The notes: a model not told the origin generated them from the sequence alone. Positions 44,756-53,941 are shown, numbered from the stretch's first letter. The stretch is 64,000 nucleotides of DNA from Gammaproteobacteria bacterium (GCA_024640305.1 JAHEFG010000043.1:186001-250000); one strand, 5' to 3'. Numbers and translations are program-made.

Positions 44756-46525
44756 ATGGCGCGAAAGATTTTTCACCGTGTTTGGCGTGTTGTCGCTTGC
44801 CTTGCTGCCGGTGCTGCGCTGTTGCTGAGCGCCTCATGCGGGCAACAGAAAGCGGTCGAGTTGGACGCGCAGGTGATCGTTATCGGTGCCGGCTTGTCAG
44901 GGCTGTCCGCGGCCGTGGAAATGGGTCGCAGTGGCCTGAATGTGCTGGTGGTCGACATGAATTCCGTTGCCGGTGGTCACACGATGTTGGCAGGCGGTGT
45001 CGCCATGGCTGTTACGCCACTGCAGGAGCGTCTCGGCATCGAGGATTCAGCTGAGCTGGCCTACGCTGACTGGATGGCCTGGACCAAAGATGGCGACGCC
45101 GAGTGGACCCGGTTTTACGCCAGCAATTCACGCCCGATGGTCTATGACTGGGTTACCGAAATGGGCGTCGAATTTGTCCGCGTGGCACCCAGCCATGGCA
45201 ACAGTGTGCCTCGTTTCCATTTTACCCGGGGTCGCGCAGCGCACCTGGTCTTGCCGATTTATCGAACTGCACTTGGTATGTCGAACATATCGTTTCAGTG
45301 GAGTGCCCAAGCGGAGGAGCTGCTCCTCTCGGACGGACGCGTTACGGGTGTCGTGGTGAAGGATCTGCGCAGTGGCAAGGTGCGTCGCTTGACGGCGGAC
45401 AACGTGGTGCTTGCCACCGGAGGTTTTGAATCTGACGTCGAGCGCGTGCTCGCTAACTGGATTCCAGGCTTGCCGCGGCCCGATCGCCTCCTGATTGGTT
45501 CCGCTATCAGCGCGACGGGCTCCGGACATGATATGGCGACTGGCGCCGGAGCTGCGCTGGACAAGATTAACCGACATTTCATCTATGTGAATGGTGTTGT
45601 CGACCCGCGCGATCGGCAGCAGAGCCATGCTTTGACCGCGGGTAATGATCAATCGTTATGGGTAAATGCCAGCGGTCAGCGCTTCACCAATGAGGCGGGC
45701 TTCGAAAAGGATGTCCTTGCCGACCTGGTGCAACAGAAGCCATCCACGTACTGGATGGTTTTCGATGCCGCAACTCGTGACAGTTTCGGCGTGCGTGGCG
45801 CCGCCTGGCTGAACAATTCGTCAGAAGAGCATCCGATATTGGACAATCCCAATGCGACAAAGCGCGCACAGAGTTTGCCCGAGTTGGCAGCAATGTCCGG
45901 GCTGCCGCCCGACGCTCTTGTGCAAAGCGTGGAGGAATACAATGCAGCAATCGATGCTGGCGAAGACACGGCATTTGGTCGCTTTGCGCACGGCGAAAAT
46001 GTGCCGCCAAAAATTCAACAGCCACCGTTCTACGCGGTCCAGGTGTTTCCTGTAACGCGTAAAAATATGGGTGGTGTCGCCATCGACAGGCAAGCGCGCG
46101 CACTAGATAAGTCAGGTCAGGTTTTGCCTGGTTTGTATGCGGTTGGAGAACTGAACGGCAGTCTCGGTATCAATGGCATGTTTGGCCTCGACGGCATGTT
46201 TCTCGGTCCGGCAATTCTAAGTGGTCGAGTTGCCGCGCAAAGTATCGTTGCGGCAACTACGGCGAGGACGAACGTACCCGAAATTGCGCCCGTCGAGCCT
46301 TCGCGTAACGTTGGCGAGTGGCAGCCGACACTGACTTCCGAAGGCCTGGAAGCGATGCTCGCAATGCAACGCGATGGCTACTGGCACTTTCAGGTATCGC
46401 ACCAGTTGGTCCTGGAACGAAACTACGAATGCACTGATTGCCATTCGGCGCAGCTTCCGTTCGCACCCGTAAACGATCATGCAAGTCGCCTGTTGCAGGC
46501 AGAGGTCTGTGCGACCTGTCACTGA
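44756..46525 (+). CDS. lipoprotein flavocytochrome c: fumarate reductase-type flavoprotein with C-terminal diheme tail
   Basis: 589 residues. The N-terminal signal ends with lipobox LLSASC. The FAD domain begins QVIVIGAGLSGLSAAVEMGRSGL; the fumarate-reductase-type flavoprotein fold continues with GGHTMLAGG, LATGGFESD and the C-terminal LYAVGELNGSLGINGMFGLDGMFLGPAILSGRVAAQS. Two heme c motifs follow at the very end: CTDCH and CATCH, the latter ending with the last residue. Known soluble flavocytochromes c of Shewanella carry hemes at the N-terminus, so this order is unusual. Start ATG 44756 has GGGGTGGGG upstream; GTG 44744 is also possible. It probably reduces or oxidises a periplasmic organic acid or keto compound. 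Confidence 0.85.
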   Translation: MARKIFHRVWRVVACLAAGAALLLSASCGQQKAVELDAQVIVIGAGLSGLSAAVEMGRSGLNVLVVDMNSVAGGHTMLAGGVAMAVTPLQERLGIEDSAELAYADWMAWTKDGDAEWTRFYASNSRPMVYDWVTEMGVEFVRVAPSHGNSVPRFHFTRGRAAHLVLPIYRTALGMSNISFQWSAQAEELLLSDGRVTGVVVKDLRSGKVRRLTADNVVLATGGFESDVERVLANWIPGLPRPDRLLIGSAISATGSGHDMATGAGAALDKINRHFIYVNGVVDPRDRQQSHALTAGNDQSLWVNASGQRFTNEAGFEKDVLADLVQQKPSTYWMVFDAATRDSFGVRGAAWLNNSSEEHPILDNPNATKRAQSLPELAAMSGLPPDALVQSVEEYNAAIDAGEDTAFGRFAHGENVPPKIQQPPFYAVQVFPVTRKNMGGVAIDRQARALDKSGQVLPGLYAVGELNGSLGINGMFGLDGMFLGPAILSGRVAAQSIVAATTARTNVPEIAPVEPSRNVGEWQPTLTSEGLEAMLAMQRDGYWHFQVSHQLVLERNYECTDCHSAQLPFAPVNDHASRLLQAEVCATCH

Positions 46526-46581
46526 CGCGTAGTGCGAAATATCACGCACCCGTCATTATTTCCAGGTCTATGGCCCGGTGT

Positions 46582-47643
46582 TCAGCTGATCTGCAATAGT
46601 TTCAGCAGGTTGCCCCCGAGGATTGCTTCCTTCTCGGCATCGCTGAGATAGGAGGCATTGAGTATGAGGTCCAGTGTATCGGGCCAGCTGAACGGCAGGT
46701 CGGTACCGTAGACCACCTGGCCGGCACCCATCTCCGCCACCAGGTGCCGCAGACCCTCGTCCGTGAAGACCATCGAATCAGCGAGAATTTGCGACTTCAG
46801 GTATTCGGACGGGCGTTTCTGGTTGGCGCAGTTGGCATTGCCCCTCACGTCGCAGGCGACCTCGGTGCGACCCAGGTAGGAAGGCAGGTAACCACCGCCG
46901 TGCGCCGCACAGACTTTTAACTGCGGGAAGCGATCGAAGACTCCGTCGAAAATCATGTGGGAAAGAAACGTTGTGGTCTCGAGCGGGTTGCCAATGATAT
47001 TGCCAAGATCGCCGCGACCGTCGAACCCACCCTCTTTGACAAGGTACTCGGCGCTGCTTGGGTGCATGAACACCGGAACCTCCAACTCCTCGGCCTTGGC
47101 CCAGAATGGGTCGAAGCGCTCGGATGACGGCGGCACGCCGTTGACGTGCCCACCAATCGAAGCACCGCGATGGCCCAGTTTGGTGACGGCGTATTCGAGT
47201 TGTTCGGCGGCCAGGTCGGGATGCTGCAGTGATACCGTGCTCAAAGCCACGAAGCGATCGGGATGATCCGCGCACCATTCGGCAAGACCCTCGTCCTGGG
47301 TGCGGGTAATGCGCCGCGCCAGGTCGGCATCGGCAGCGTACCACCAGTACTCATTAATACTGAGCGCCTGAATGTCGACGCCGAGTTTGTCCATCCGCTC
47401 GAGGCGCCTGGGCCCCAGCAGTCGGATGCCGCCGACCGTCATCTCCAGCGGCGTGCCACTGACTATTTTTTCGACCGCCGGAATACCGCAGTGCGCGTGG
47501 ATGTCGACGACTTGCACTCGATGGCCACCGATCGATATCTTCCGCCGGGCTGGCTGCCCTGCAGAAACCGAGTAAGGGCCGAGGGCAAGTCCTGCAGCTC
47601 CTGCATAGGCTACGGTCTTCAAAAATGTTCTACGGTCCGGCAT
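46582..47643 (-). CDS. Tat-exported amidohydrolase, ACMSD family (amidohydrolase 2)
   Basis: 353 residues with a twin-arginine leader (PDRRTFLKTVAYAGAAG). The metal motif HxH is in VVDIHAHCGIP; a further His is in GHRGASIGGH, the next in VCAAHGGGYLPS, and the final Asp in VYGTDLPFSWPD. ACMSD-type enzymes decarboxylate or hydrolyse aromatic and cyclic acids (aminocarboxymuconate semialdehyde, hydroxybenzoates, LigJ-type hydratase) and are normally cytoplasmic. A Tat leader is unusual for them. It is divergent from the CocE hydrolase gene, with a promoter and LacI-type operator between. Confidence 0.84.
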   Translation of the reverse strand: MPDRRTFLKTVAYAGAAGLALGPYSVSAGQPARRKISIGGHRVQVVDIHAHCGIPAVEKIVSGTPLEMTVGGIRLLGPRRLERMDKLGVDIQALSINEYWWYAADADLARRITRTQDEGLAEWCADHPDRFVALSTVSLQHPDLAAEQLEYAVTKLGHRGASIGGHVNGVPPSSERFDPFWAKAEELEVPVFMHPSSAEYLVKEGGFDGRGDLGNIIGNPLETTTFLSHMIFDGVFDRFPQLKVCAAHGGGYLPSYLGRTEVACDVRGNANCANQKRPSEYLKSQILADSMVFTDEGLRHLVAEMGAGQVVYGTDLPFSWPDTLDLILNASYLSDAEKEAILGGNLLKLLQIS

Positions 47644-47700
47644 GAATCAGTCTCCTTTTAATGCGGATATCGTCTTCGGCAGCAAGGCCCTGACAGCCAA

Positions 47701-47729
47701 TTGACAGGGCTTGGGGGCCATGATTTACT
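47701..47729 (+). promoter_or_regulatory. probable promoter of the CocE-type hydrolase gene
   Basis: A consensus TTGACA (47701-47706) is followed after 17 bases by TTTACT (47724-47729). The LacI-type operator begins at the last base of the -10, covering the start site. Confidence 0.55.
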
Positions 47730-47742
47730 GCAATCGTTTGCA
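47729..47742. promoter_or_regulatory. LacI-type operator, TGCAATCGTTTGCA
   Basis: A 14-base site with arms TGCAA/TTGCA and central CG, one asymmetric pair, in the gap between the divergent amidohydrolase and CocE-type hydrolase genes. Same motif as five other intergenic sites. Confidence 0.68.
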
Positions 47743-47815
47743 CAGACATTACTATAACCGAAAAGAAACGGATTCGCTCGATACTTCGCCCCCATTTCGA
47801 GCAAGGCGGGAAAAA

Positions 47816-49519
47816 ATGACAATCAAATCACCAACAAATGTCGTGCTGCGTCTTCTTGCTGCAGCGGGCCTGCTCATCGCATTGCAGCCGGTGGCAGCCA
47901 CCGCCGACGAGGCCCTGTCACAGCCCGAATATGGCGTCGTCTTCGAAAAAGACGTTGCGATCCCGGTACGTGACGGAACGGTATTGAGGGCCGACGTGTA
48001 TCGTCCCGATGTCCCGAATGCGGCTGCTGCTGATGCCAGGTTTCCGGTTCTCGTCAGCCTGAGCGCGTATCAAAAGAGCATGGACCGTGTCTTGCCGCAT
48101 GTCAGGCCGTTTACCCATGTAGAACGGCCCGAGCCTGACTGGTGGGTAGCTCGCGGCTATGTGCTGGTGTTCATCGACACTCGTGGCACCGGGACGTCAC
48201 CAGGCAAGGCCGACATCTGGTCGATGCAGGAAACTCGTGACTATTACGACGCGATCGAGTGGGCAGCGCGGCAGGACTGGAGTACCGGCAAAGTAGGGCT
48301 GTCCGGCGTGTCCTATTACGCGATCACGCAATGGAATGTTGCCAGTTTGCAGCCGCCGTCGCTGACAACGATCGTGCCATGGGAGGGTTGGGCCGATCTG
48401 TACCGGGACTCGGTGTTTCACGGTGGTGTTCTCAACCAGGCGTTTTACGGGCGCTGGTGGATCGATGTCGTCGGCAAGCAGTTGCTCGAGTTTACTCGCG
48501 CTGATAACTCGGCTGCCTTCGACGAAAACCTGATGTGGAATTTCATGACCCATCACACGGATAGCGCCTGGTGGGACGAGGTGAAATCCCGGGCACAGTT
48601 CGACAAGATCACCGTGCCGCTCTACAGTTCCGGCAACTGGGGTGGTTGGAACCACCATCTGCGCGGCAACATTGACGCTTATGTGCGCTCGGCGTCGAAG
48701 AACAAAAAATTGCAGGTACATATCGGCGGGCACACCGACGCTTTCTACTCGGATGAAGGCAAGACAGAGATGCTGCGCTGGTATGACTACTGGCTGAAGG
48801 GCAGGGACACCGGCATCATGGACGAACCGCCGGTAAAAATCTGTGTGCGCGTCAGTGTTGACGAGTGCAGCTGGCGATTCGAAGATGAATGGCCGCTCGC
48901 GCGAACGCGTTACACCAAGTATTACCTGAGTGCGGAGACCGCAGGCGTCGTCGACGATGCAATGCACGATCTTCGTCTGGTCGCTACACCGCCTGTGAGA
49001 AAGGACGAGATCACGTTTCCGTCCGGGCCGGAGGCATACAGGCGCGGCGTCAATGGGCAACCTATGGTGTCGTTCGTGACCGAGCCCATGACCGAGGACG
49101 TCGAGGTCACCGGTCACATTAACCTCAAGATGTGGGTGTCCTCCGAAACGGATGATATGGACGTGTTCGCCTATTTGCGCAACGTGGCACCTGACGGCAG
49201 CGTCGAGACGGCTACGCGCGGCATTCTGAAAGTGTCACATCGCAAACTCGATCGGGAGCTGTCCACGTCCTACCGGCCATATCACACCCACGACGAGGAA
49301 TGGAAACTGATGCCGGGCGAGATCGTACCGATCGAGGTCGAGATCTGGGCGACCAGCATGGTATTCAGGAAGGGACACCGCATACGCCTGGACGTTCAGC
49401 CACACGATGGCGATCACTACTTCGCTGCGTATAAGCTCAAGGACAACAGTATTTATGTCGGGCCGGACCACGCGTCCCACGTATTGCTGCCGATCGTGCC
49501 GCGGCGGGAGCAAGACTGA
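47816..49519 (+). CDS. exported CocE/NonD family hydrolase (X-Pro dipeptidyl-peptidase-like)
   Basis: About 567 residues from the ATG at 47816 (MTIKSPTNVVLRLL), which gives a signal peptide ending at AATADEA; the longer frame from 47711 reads through the operator. The N-terminal alpha/beta hydrolase core has VPVRDGT, the oxyanion strand FIDTRGTGTSPG and the nucleophile elbow GLSGVSYYA. A C-terminal jelly-roll domain (LKMWVSSETDDMDVFAYLR, GHRIRLDVQPHD) is typical of CocE. Members cleave esters, amides or glutaryl acyl groups. It is exported here. The Abhydrolase_10-type gene convergent at 49538 may work with it. Confidence 0.86.
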   Translation: MTIKSPTNVVLRLLAAAGLLIALQPVAATADEALSQPEYGVVFEKDVAIPVRDGTVLRADVYRPDVPNAAAADARFPVLVSLSAYQKSMDRVLPHVRPFTHVERPEPDWWVARGYVLVFIDTRGTGTSPGKADIWSMQETRDYYDAIEWAARQDWSTGKVGLSGVSYYAITQWNVASLQPPSLTTIVPWEGWADLYRDSVFHGGVLNQAFYGRWWIDVVGKQLLEFTRADNSAAFDENLMWNFMTHHTDSAWWDEVKSRAQFDKITVPLYSSGNWGGWNHHLRGNIDAYVRSASKNKKLQVHIGGHTDAFYSDEGKTEMLRWYDYWLKGRDTGIMDEPPVKICVRVSVDECSWRFEDEWPLARTRYTKYYLSAETAGVVDDAMHDLRLVATPPVRKDEITFPSGPEAYRRGVNGQPMVSFVTEPMTEDVEVTGHINLKMWVSSETDDMDVFAYLRNVAPDGSVETATRGILKVSHRKLDRELSTSYRPYHTHDEEWKLMPGEIVPIEVEIWATSMVFRKGHRIRLDVQPHDGDHYFAAYKLKDNSIYVGPDHASHVLLPIVPRREQD

Positions 49520-49537
49520 CCGGAAATTCAGGTCGGA

Positions 49538-51631
49538 TCAGAAGCCGCAATCCTTGCCCATTCTTGCAATGGTGCAAGGTTCAGCCTTATTTGTGTTGCC
49601 ATCCGTGCCCTGCCCCGAAATTCGATAGTCCCAGTGCATAGCGGCGCGCTGCAGGATACTGGCCAGGTCCTCGTTTAGAAGAAAGCCTTCATCGATCAGT
49701 TGCATAGCCGACTCTGCGACCAGCCCAAGGTACTGCGCCCGGTCTGCATAACGCTCCAGTATCGAGGGCCGTGGGTCACCGCTGGCCTCGCGTTCTTCGA
49801 CAGTATTCGCGAAAGGGATATACGACCCCGACATGTGGGCGAGCTCATTAACAGGGCCGTATTCGGGGCTGTAAAGGTTCCAGCCGGTGTAAGTTGCCAG
49901 CGGCACTGCGACACCAGGCATTCTAAGTCCGCCGGTCTCATTGCCATCGACATTCACTTGCGGGACAAGTATTGGAAACGCCGAACCAACATCCGGTGGC
50001 TGCTTGCTGATAATCCCGCGGCTTTCGAATTCGGGGCCATAGTCAACCCGGTAGGCTTTGTGCGGTTGCGTCGGAATATTAACGCCAGGCAGATCCGGAA
50101 AGTTGAATTGGGCAAGCTCGACAAGAGTGCCGTCGTCAATTCTGGGGTAGCGGCTCGGCGGCGGTGGTGTGCCGTCCGTAATCCAGCGGTTCATCGCCAG
50201 CAGCAGTGACCGCATCGCCCAGGAATAATCATTGGGGTTATTCAGTTGCTGACCGTTTTTGTATTTTGGAGGAAATTTGTCCGGCAGATGCTGGCCACCA
50301 GTGAAGTGGTAAATACGGGCATTAGGCAGCATTGGCGCATCTTTCTTGCCATCGACGGTGGTATGCAACAACGAAGCGGCCCTGCCCCAGTATTCGTAAG
50401 AGGAGTTGGTCTGGAAAAACTTCGGCATGAACTTCGGTTCAACAGCAGCAAGTAATCCGCCCGTCTGACCGGTTACCGGGTCGGTTTGCTCTACGTCGGT
50501 GAACGGAAAAATATCGGTGGGATAAAAGAAATTCAGGTACGCATGTGCGTCCCTGGAAGCTTGCCCGAAGCGCAGGTTGAAGCTGCCTCTGCCGGCGCCG
50601 GCGATATGAGCCATGACGCCGTCAAAAACCCTGCGCTCATTTTCGTCGCCGTTAAAACCTGCGTAGACAAAACTGCGCAGGAATCTCCCCGGCTGAGAGA
50701 GGCCAAAGCCAATCGTACGTTCGATTGCCCCGGCTGGAATCAACATATCGTCTGCAACGCCGTATTTCAGTAACGAAACAACGTCCCGTATGGCCGCCGG
50801 TCCGAGCCCTATAATTGTCGGATTACTTGCCTTGTAAACGACCTCGTATATTTTCCCGGGCTTGAATCCTGACGCCAGATAGACGCGCGTCAGGTCAGCA
50901 ACGACCTCGTCGCCAACCGCTCGAGCAAACCTCCACTGTTCTCGCGGAATGACCTGTCGAGTGTCTTCTACGGAGTTGCGAACTGTCAGGATGTTTTGTG
51001 GATCTCCGGGATCGGCAACGGGATAGGCAATGTGATTACGATCGCCCAGCGTGAAATCAAATACCGTCTCGGTAACAACGAAATCACTTCGTGCGAATCC
51101 TGAGATTGGACCGTCGTCAGCAACTGTGGCCGGAAGATAGGCGCGCAGATTTTCCCCGTTCATTGGCGGGTCGAACTGCCAGCCGACCCATAGCATCGTG
51201 AACCCATTGCGCATCAGAAAGCCGTCACCAAGGTTGGTTTCGTTCTCGGGGACCGGTGCGTCCCATTTACGGCCTTCCGCAGATGCGTGATTGAAGAAAG
51301 TCAGCAGCCTCTTGCTGCCGCGGTTCGACGTGCCGAACAGCAACGTGCCGTTACCACGTTGCATATCTTTGGGCTTCAGCAAATAAAAGTCTGCAGAGAA
51401 CTCTACCTTCCCTGCTGCGTTCAAAGGCGCGTGATTGATGTCGACGATAATCTGATTGGCGGGATTACCGGGGTCGATTTCATAATAGATCTTGCCGGAA
51501 ATTCTCTCGTACGCGCCGGCCAGCCCGTATTGTGCGTTGCCGGGCAGGTCGCCATGTGACGTCACATCAATACGCGTTACTTCGGCGGATGCCGCTGACG
51601 CAAGAAGCAGCAGGAGCGCAAAGGCCCGCAT
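49538..51631 (-). CDS. exported alpha/beta-hydrolase domain protein (Abhydrolase_10 type)
   Basis: About 697 residues from the ATG at 51631 (MRAFALLLLLASAASAEVTRIDV), with a signal peptide cleaved after SAE or nearby. The longer frame to 51688 overlaps the regulator. The region RSFVYAGFNGDENERRVFDGVMAHIAGAG and HAYLNFFYPTDIFPF resembles PF20091-type alpha/beta hydrolases, poorly characterised and probably esterases. The ATG overlaps the stop of the HutC-type regulator gene by one base, so both are translated together. The regulator is therefore likely to control this hydrolase as well as the divergent suyAB-like genes. Confidence 0.75.
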   Translation of the reverse strand: MRAFALLLLLASAASAEVTRIDVTSHGDLPGNAQYGLAGAYERISGKIYYEIDPGNPANQIIVDINHAPLNAAGKVEFSADFYLLKPKDMQRGNGTLLFGTSNRGSKRLLTFFNHASAEGRKWDAPVPENETNLGDGFLMRNGFTMLWVGWQFDPPMNGENLRAYLPATVADDGPISGFARSDFVVTETVFDFTLGDRNHIAYPVADPGDPQNILTVRNSVEDTRQVIPREQWRFARAVGDEVVADLTRVYLASGFKPGKIYEVVYKASNPTIIGLGPAAIRDVVSLLKYGVADDMLIPAGAIERTIGFGLSQPGRFLRSFVYAGFNGDENERRVFDGVMAHIAGAGRGSFNLRFGQASRDAHAYLNFFYPTDIFPFTDVEQTDPVTGQTGGLLAAVEPKFMPKFFQTNSSYEYWGRAASLLHTTVDGKKDAPMLPNARIYHFTGGQHLPDKFPPKYKNGQQLNNPNDYSWAMRSLLLAMNRWITDGTPPPPSRYPRIDDGTLVELAQFNFPDLPGVNIPTQPHKAYRVDYGPEFESRGIISKQPPDVGSAFPILVPQVNVDGNETGGLRMPGVAVPLATYTGWNLYSPEYGPVNELAHMSGSYIPFANTVEEREASGDPRPSILERYADRAQYLGLVAESAMQLIDEGFLLNEDLASILQRAAMHWDYRISGQGTDGNTNKAEPCTIARMGKDCGF

Positions 51632-52362
51632 CAGTTTACGTCCACCGCGTAGACAATATCCCGCGTATCGCAACGGCTGACCCTCCATTCGACCGGCTGT
51701 CCGTCCAGCGCTACTGCGATACGGTCTATCTGCAATAGTGGTGTGCCCGGCTCAATACGCAGTTCCCTTGCATCGCCCTTATTGGCCAGAACGGCTCGCA
51801 ACTCCTCTTTCGCAACGGCAATGCTCACTCCATATACTCCCTGGTAGAGGGAGTAGAGCGTATTCGGTAATGCCTGCTGCCTGTCAATGCCCGGGAAAAG
51901 GCTGAGCGGCAAGATGATCTTTTCAAGAACCTTGGGAGCACCGTCGATCAGACGCGTCCGCCGAAGCTCTGCAACCTGAGCGTTCTTCCTCAGCTCAAGC
52001 CGGGATTTTTCAGTTTCGTTGGCTGGTCGACGCCTGATTTTTTCTTCGCCCAGTTGTGGGGTGATGCGCTCGCGGCTGGGCGCCGGTCTCGCGAGGCGAA
52101 AGAAACGGAACAATGCGTGCTCCTGCGTGTGCTCTGCAACGTAGCTGCCCTTACCCTGCTGGCGCAGAATCAGGTTCTCGGCCGCCAGTGCATCCATCGC
52201 TTTGCGCACGGTTCCCTGGCTGACACCCAGCTCACTTGCCAGCGCCTGTTCACTCGGCAATGCCTGTGCCGGACGCCAGGCGCCCTCCGCAATGCGTTGC
52301 ACGAGCAGGGCATAGACCTGCTTATAAAGCGGTTGAAAGTCCGGTATCGATGCTACAGGCAT
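51631..52362 (-). CDS. GntR-family regulator, HutC type with UTRA domain
   Basis: 243 residues. The winged-helix domain has QVYALLVQRIAEGAWRPAQALPSEQALASELGVSQGTVRKAMDALAAENLI. The UTRA domain has VAELRRTRLIDGAPKVLEKIILPLSLFPGI and ends TPLLQIDRIAVALDGQPVEWRVSRCDT. UTRA domains bind small sugar-, amino- or organic-acid effectors. It is divergent from the SuyA-like gene (52467). Palindromes over that promoter are the probable operator. Its stop overlaps the next gene's ATG by one base. Confidence 0.87.
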   Translation of the reverse strand: MPVASIPDFQPLYKQVYALLVQRIAEGAWRPAQALPSEQALASELGVSQGTVRKAMDALAAENLILRQQGKGSYVAEHTQEHALFRFFRLARPAPSRERITPQLGEEKIRRRPANETEKSRLELRKNAQVAELRRTRLIDGAPKVLEKIILPLSLFPGIDRQQALPNTLYSLYQGVYGVSIAVAKEELRAVLANKGDARELRIEPGTPLLQIDRIAVALDGQPVEWRVSRCDTRDIVYAVDVN

Positions 52363-52401
52363 TCCGCCTCCACAGTCTGATTGTTAATTCACTTTTCAGC
52401 A

Positions 52402-52430
52402 TTGCCCCTAAGGTCGATATATCGTATCTT
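52402..52430 (+). promoter_or_regulatory. probable promoter of the suyAB-like operon
   Basis: TTGCCC (52402-52407) and TATCTT (52425-52430) with exactly 17 bases between. The spacer ends with the palindrome CGATATATCG (52415-52424), and a second palindrome overlaps the -10. Confidence 0.5.
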
Positions 52431-52438
52431 ATATAAGA
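52427..52438. promoter_or_regulatory. candidate HutC-type GntR operator, TCTTATATAAGA
   Basis: A perfect 12-base palindrome overlapping the -10 of the SuyA-like gene and lying 65 bases before the divergent GntR start. HutC-type regulators typically bind AT-rich inverted repeats of this kind. A second perfect palindrome, CGATATATCG, lies 3 bases upstream (52415-52424). Confidence 0.6.
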
Positions 52439-52466
52439 CATAAAAACTATGTGAAGGATCGGGAAG

Positions 52467-52754
52467 ATGGCTATTCCACAATTGCTGGTACACGATAAAA
52501 GCGACAACGTCGGGGTTGTCGTTGTTGAAAACCTCAAGGCAGGCGACGAGATGTTTTGCGTTGTCACGGAGGACAACTCTGACTTTACAATGGTCGCGCG
52601 CCAGGACGTACCTATCGGGCACAAGGTTGCGCTGGCAGATCTCAAGGAAGGAGACACGATCGTAAAGTACGGTGAGGACATCGGCCGGGTGATCGCGCCG
52701 CTCGCAACTGGCGATCATGTTCATGTACACAACTTAAAGACCAAGCGCTGGTAA
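52467..52754 (+). CDS. suyA: UxaA-family small (SAF domain) subunit, SuyA-like sulfolactate sulfo-lyase alpha
   Basis: 95 residues, a lone SAF domain of the altronate dehydratase family: [52 protein letters not shown] and the C-terminal [12 protein letters not shown]. In altronate dehydratase this domain is fused to the large part; separate small and large subunits are a mark of (2R)-sulfolactate sulfo-lyase SuyAB, and the sequence looks SuyA-like to me from memory. The next gene is the large subunit, 14 bases on. A TauE/SafE exporter two genes away supports sulfite release. The alternative is another split UxaA-type hydratase. Confidence 0.65.
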   Translation: MAIPQLLVHDKSDNVGVVVVENLKAGDEMFCVVTEDNSDFTMVARQDVPIGHKVALADLKEGDTIVKYGEDIGRVIAPLATGDHVHVHNLKTKRW

Positions 52755-52768
52755 GGGAGCTGACAACG

Positions 52769-53941
52769 ATGTCAACGCAACAAACATTTATGGGATATCG
52801 GCGTGAGAATGGTCGTGTCGGTGTACGCAACTACGTAGCAATCCTGCCGTTGGATGACATATCAAATGCGGCCTGCGAGGCCGTCGCGAATAATATTCAG
52901 GGTACTATCGGGCTACCGCATGCCTATGGTCGACTGCAATTTGGTGAAGACCTGGATCTGCATTTTCGTACCATGATAGGTACCGGATCCAACCCCAATG
53001 TCGCGGCATGTGTCGTCATTGGTATAGAACCAATCTGGACACAAAAGGTTGTTGATGGCATTGCCGCGACCGGCAAGCCCGTTGCCGGATTCGCCATCGA
53101 AAAAAACGGCGACATATCGACAATTGCCGAAGCCTCCCGCAAAGCCAAGGAGTTCGTGCACTGGGCCACGGAGCAGCAGCGCGAGGAGTGTGACATTTCT
53201 GATCTTTGGATCTCTACCAAGTGCGGCGAGTCCGATACAACTTCAGGCATAGGTTCCAACCCGACCGTCGGCAATATGTACGACAAGCTGATCCCCAAGG
53301 GCATCTGTGGCGTATTCGGTGAGACATCAGAACTGACCGGTGCGGAACATCTGTGTGCAAAGCGCGCAATAAGCCCGGAGATTGGCGAGAAGTTCATGAA
53401 GACGTTTCAGGCCTATCAGGATGACGTTATCGAGGCGCACAAGACTACGGATCTTTCCGACAGCCAGCCAACGAAAGGAAATATCGAGGGCGGCCTTTCC
53501 ACAATCGAGGAAAAGGCATTTGGCAACCTGGAGAAAATCGGCAAAAACGTTTCGTTTATAGATGTTCTAGGCCCGGCTGAGGAGCCGGAAAAAGGGCCGG
53601 GGCTCTATTTCATGGACTCGTCATCGGCGGCAGCTGAGTGCGTGACCCTGATGGCAGCCGGAGGGTTTGTCGTGCACGCTTTTCCGACCGGGCAGGGCAA
53701 TATCATTGGTAACCCTATCCTGCCTGTAGTGAAGATTACGGCGAACCCACGGACCATGCGCACCATGTCCGAACATATCGATGTGGACGTCACCGGCATT
53801 CTCACACGAGAACTGACAATGGATCAGGCCGGCGACAAGCTGATCGACATGATCATCAAGACGTCAAATGGTCGCATGACCGCTGCGGAAGCACTTGGTC
53901 ACAAAGAGTTCGTAATGACCAAGCTGTATCGCAGTGCGTAG
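52769..53941 (+). CDS. suyB: UxaA-family large subunit, SuyB-like sulfolactate sulfo-lyase beta
   Basis: 390 residues: [71 protein letters not shown], and [22 protein letters not shown]. These are the marks of the altronate/galactarate dehydratase large domain, with Cys residues that can bind iron. SuyAB cleaves (2R)-sulfolactate to pyruvate and sulfite. The short length, the separate SAF subunit and the nearby sulfite exporter favour SuyB over altronate dehydratase. It ends 11 bases before the convergent LacI gene. Activity cannot be proved from sequence. Confidence 0.65.
   Translation: MSTQQTFMGYRRENGRVGVRNYVAILPLDDISNAACEAVANNIQGTIGLPHAYGRLQFGEDLDLHFRTMIGTGSNPNVAACVVIGIEPIWTQKVVDGIAATGKPVAGFAIEKNGDISTIAEASRKAKEFVHWATEQQREECDISDLWISTKCGESDTTSGIGSNPTVGNMYDKLIPKGICGVFGETSELTGAEHLCAKRAISPEIGEKFMKTFQAYQDDVIEAHKTTDLSDSQPTKGNIEGGLSTIEEKAFGNLEKIGKNVSFIDVLGPAEEPEKGPGLYFMDSSSAAAECVTLMAAGGFVVHAFPTGQGNIIGNPILPVVKITANPRTMRTMSEHIDVDVTGILTRELTMDQAGDKLIDMIIKTSNGRMTAAEALGHKEFVMTKLYRSA

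Noticed and set aside
48197-49117. Minus-strand open frame of 306 codons
   Set aside because: It is fully antisense to the CocE hydrolase gene, which has clear motifs; no signal or domain seen in the antisense product.
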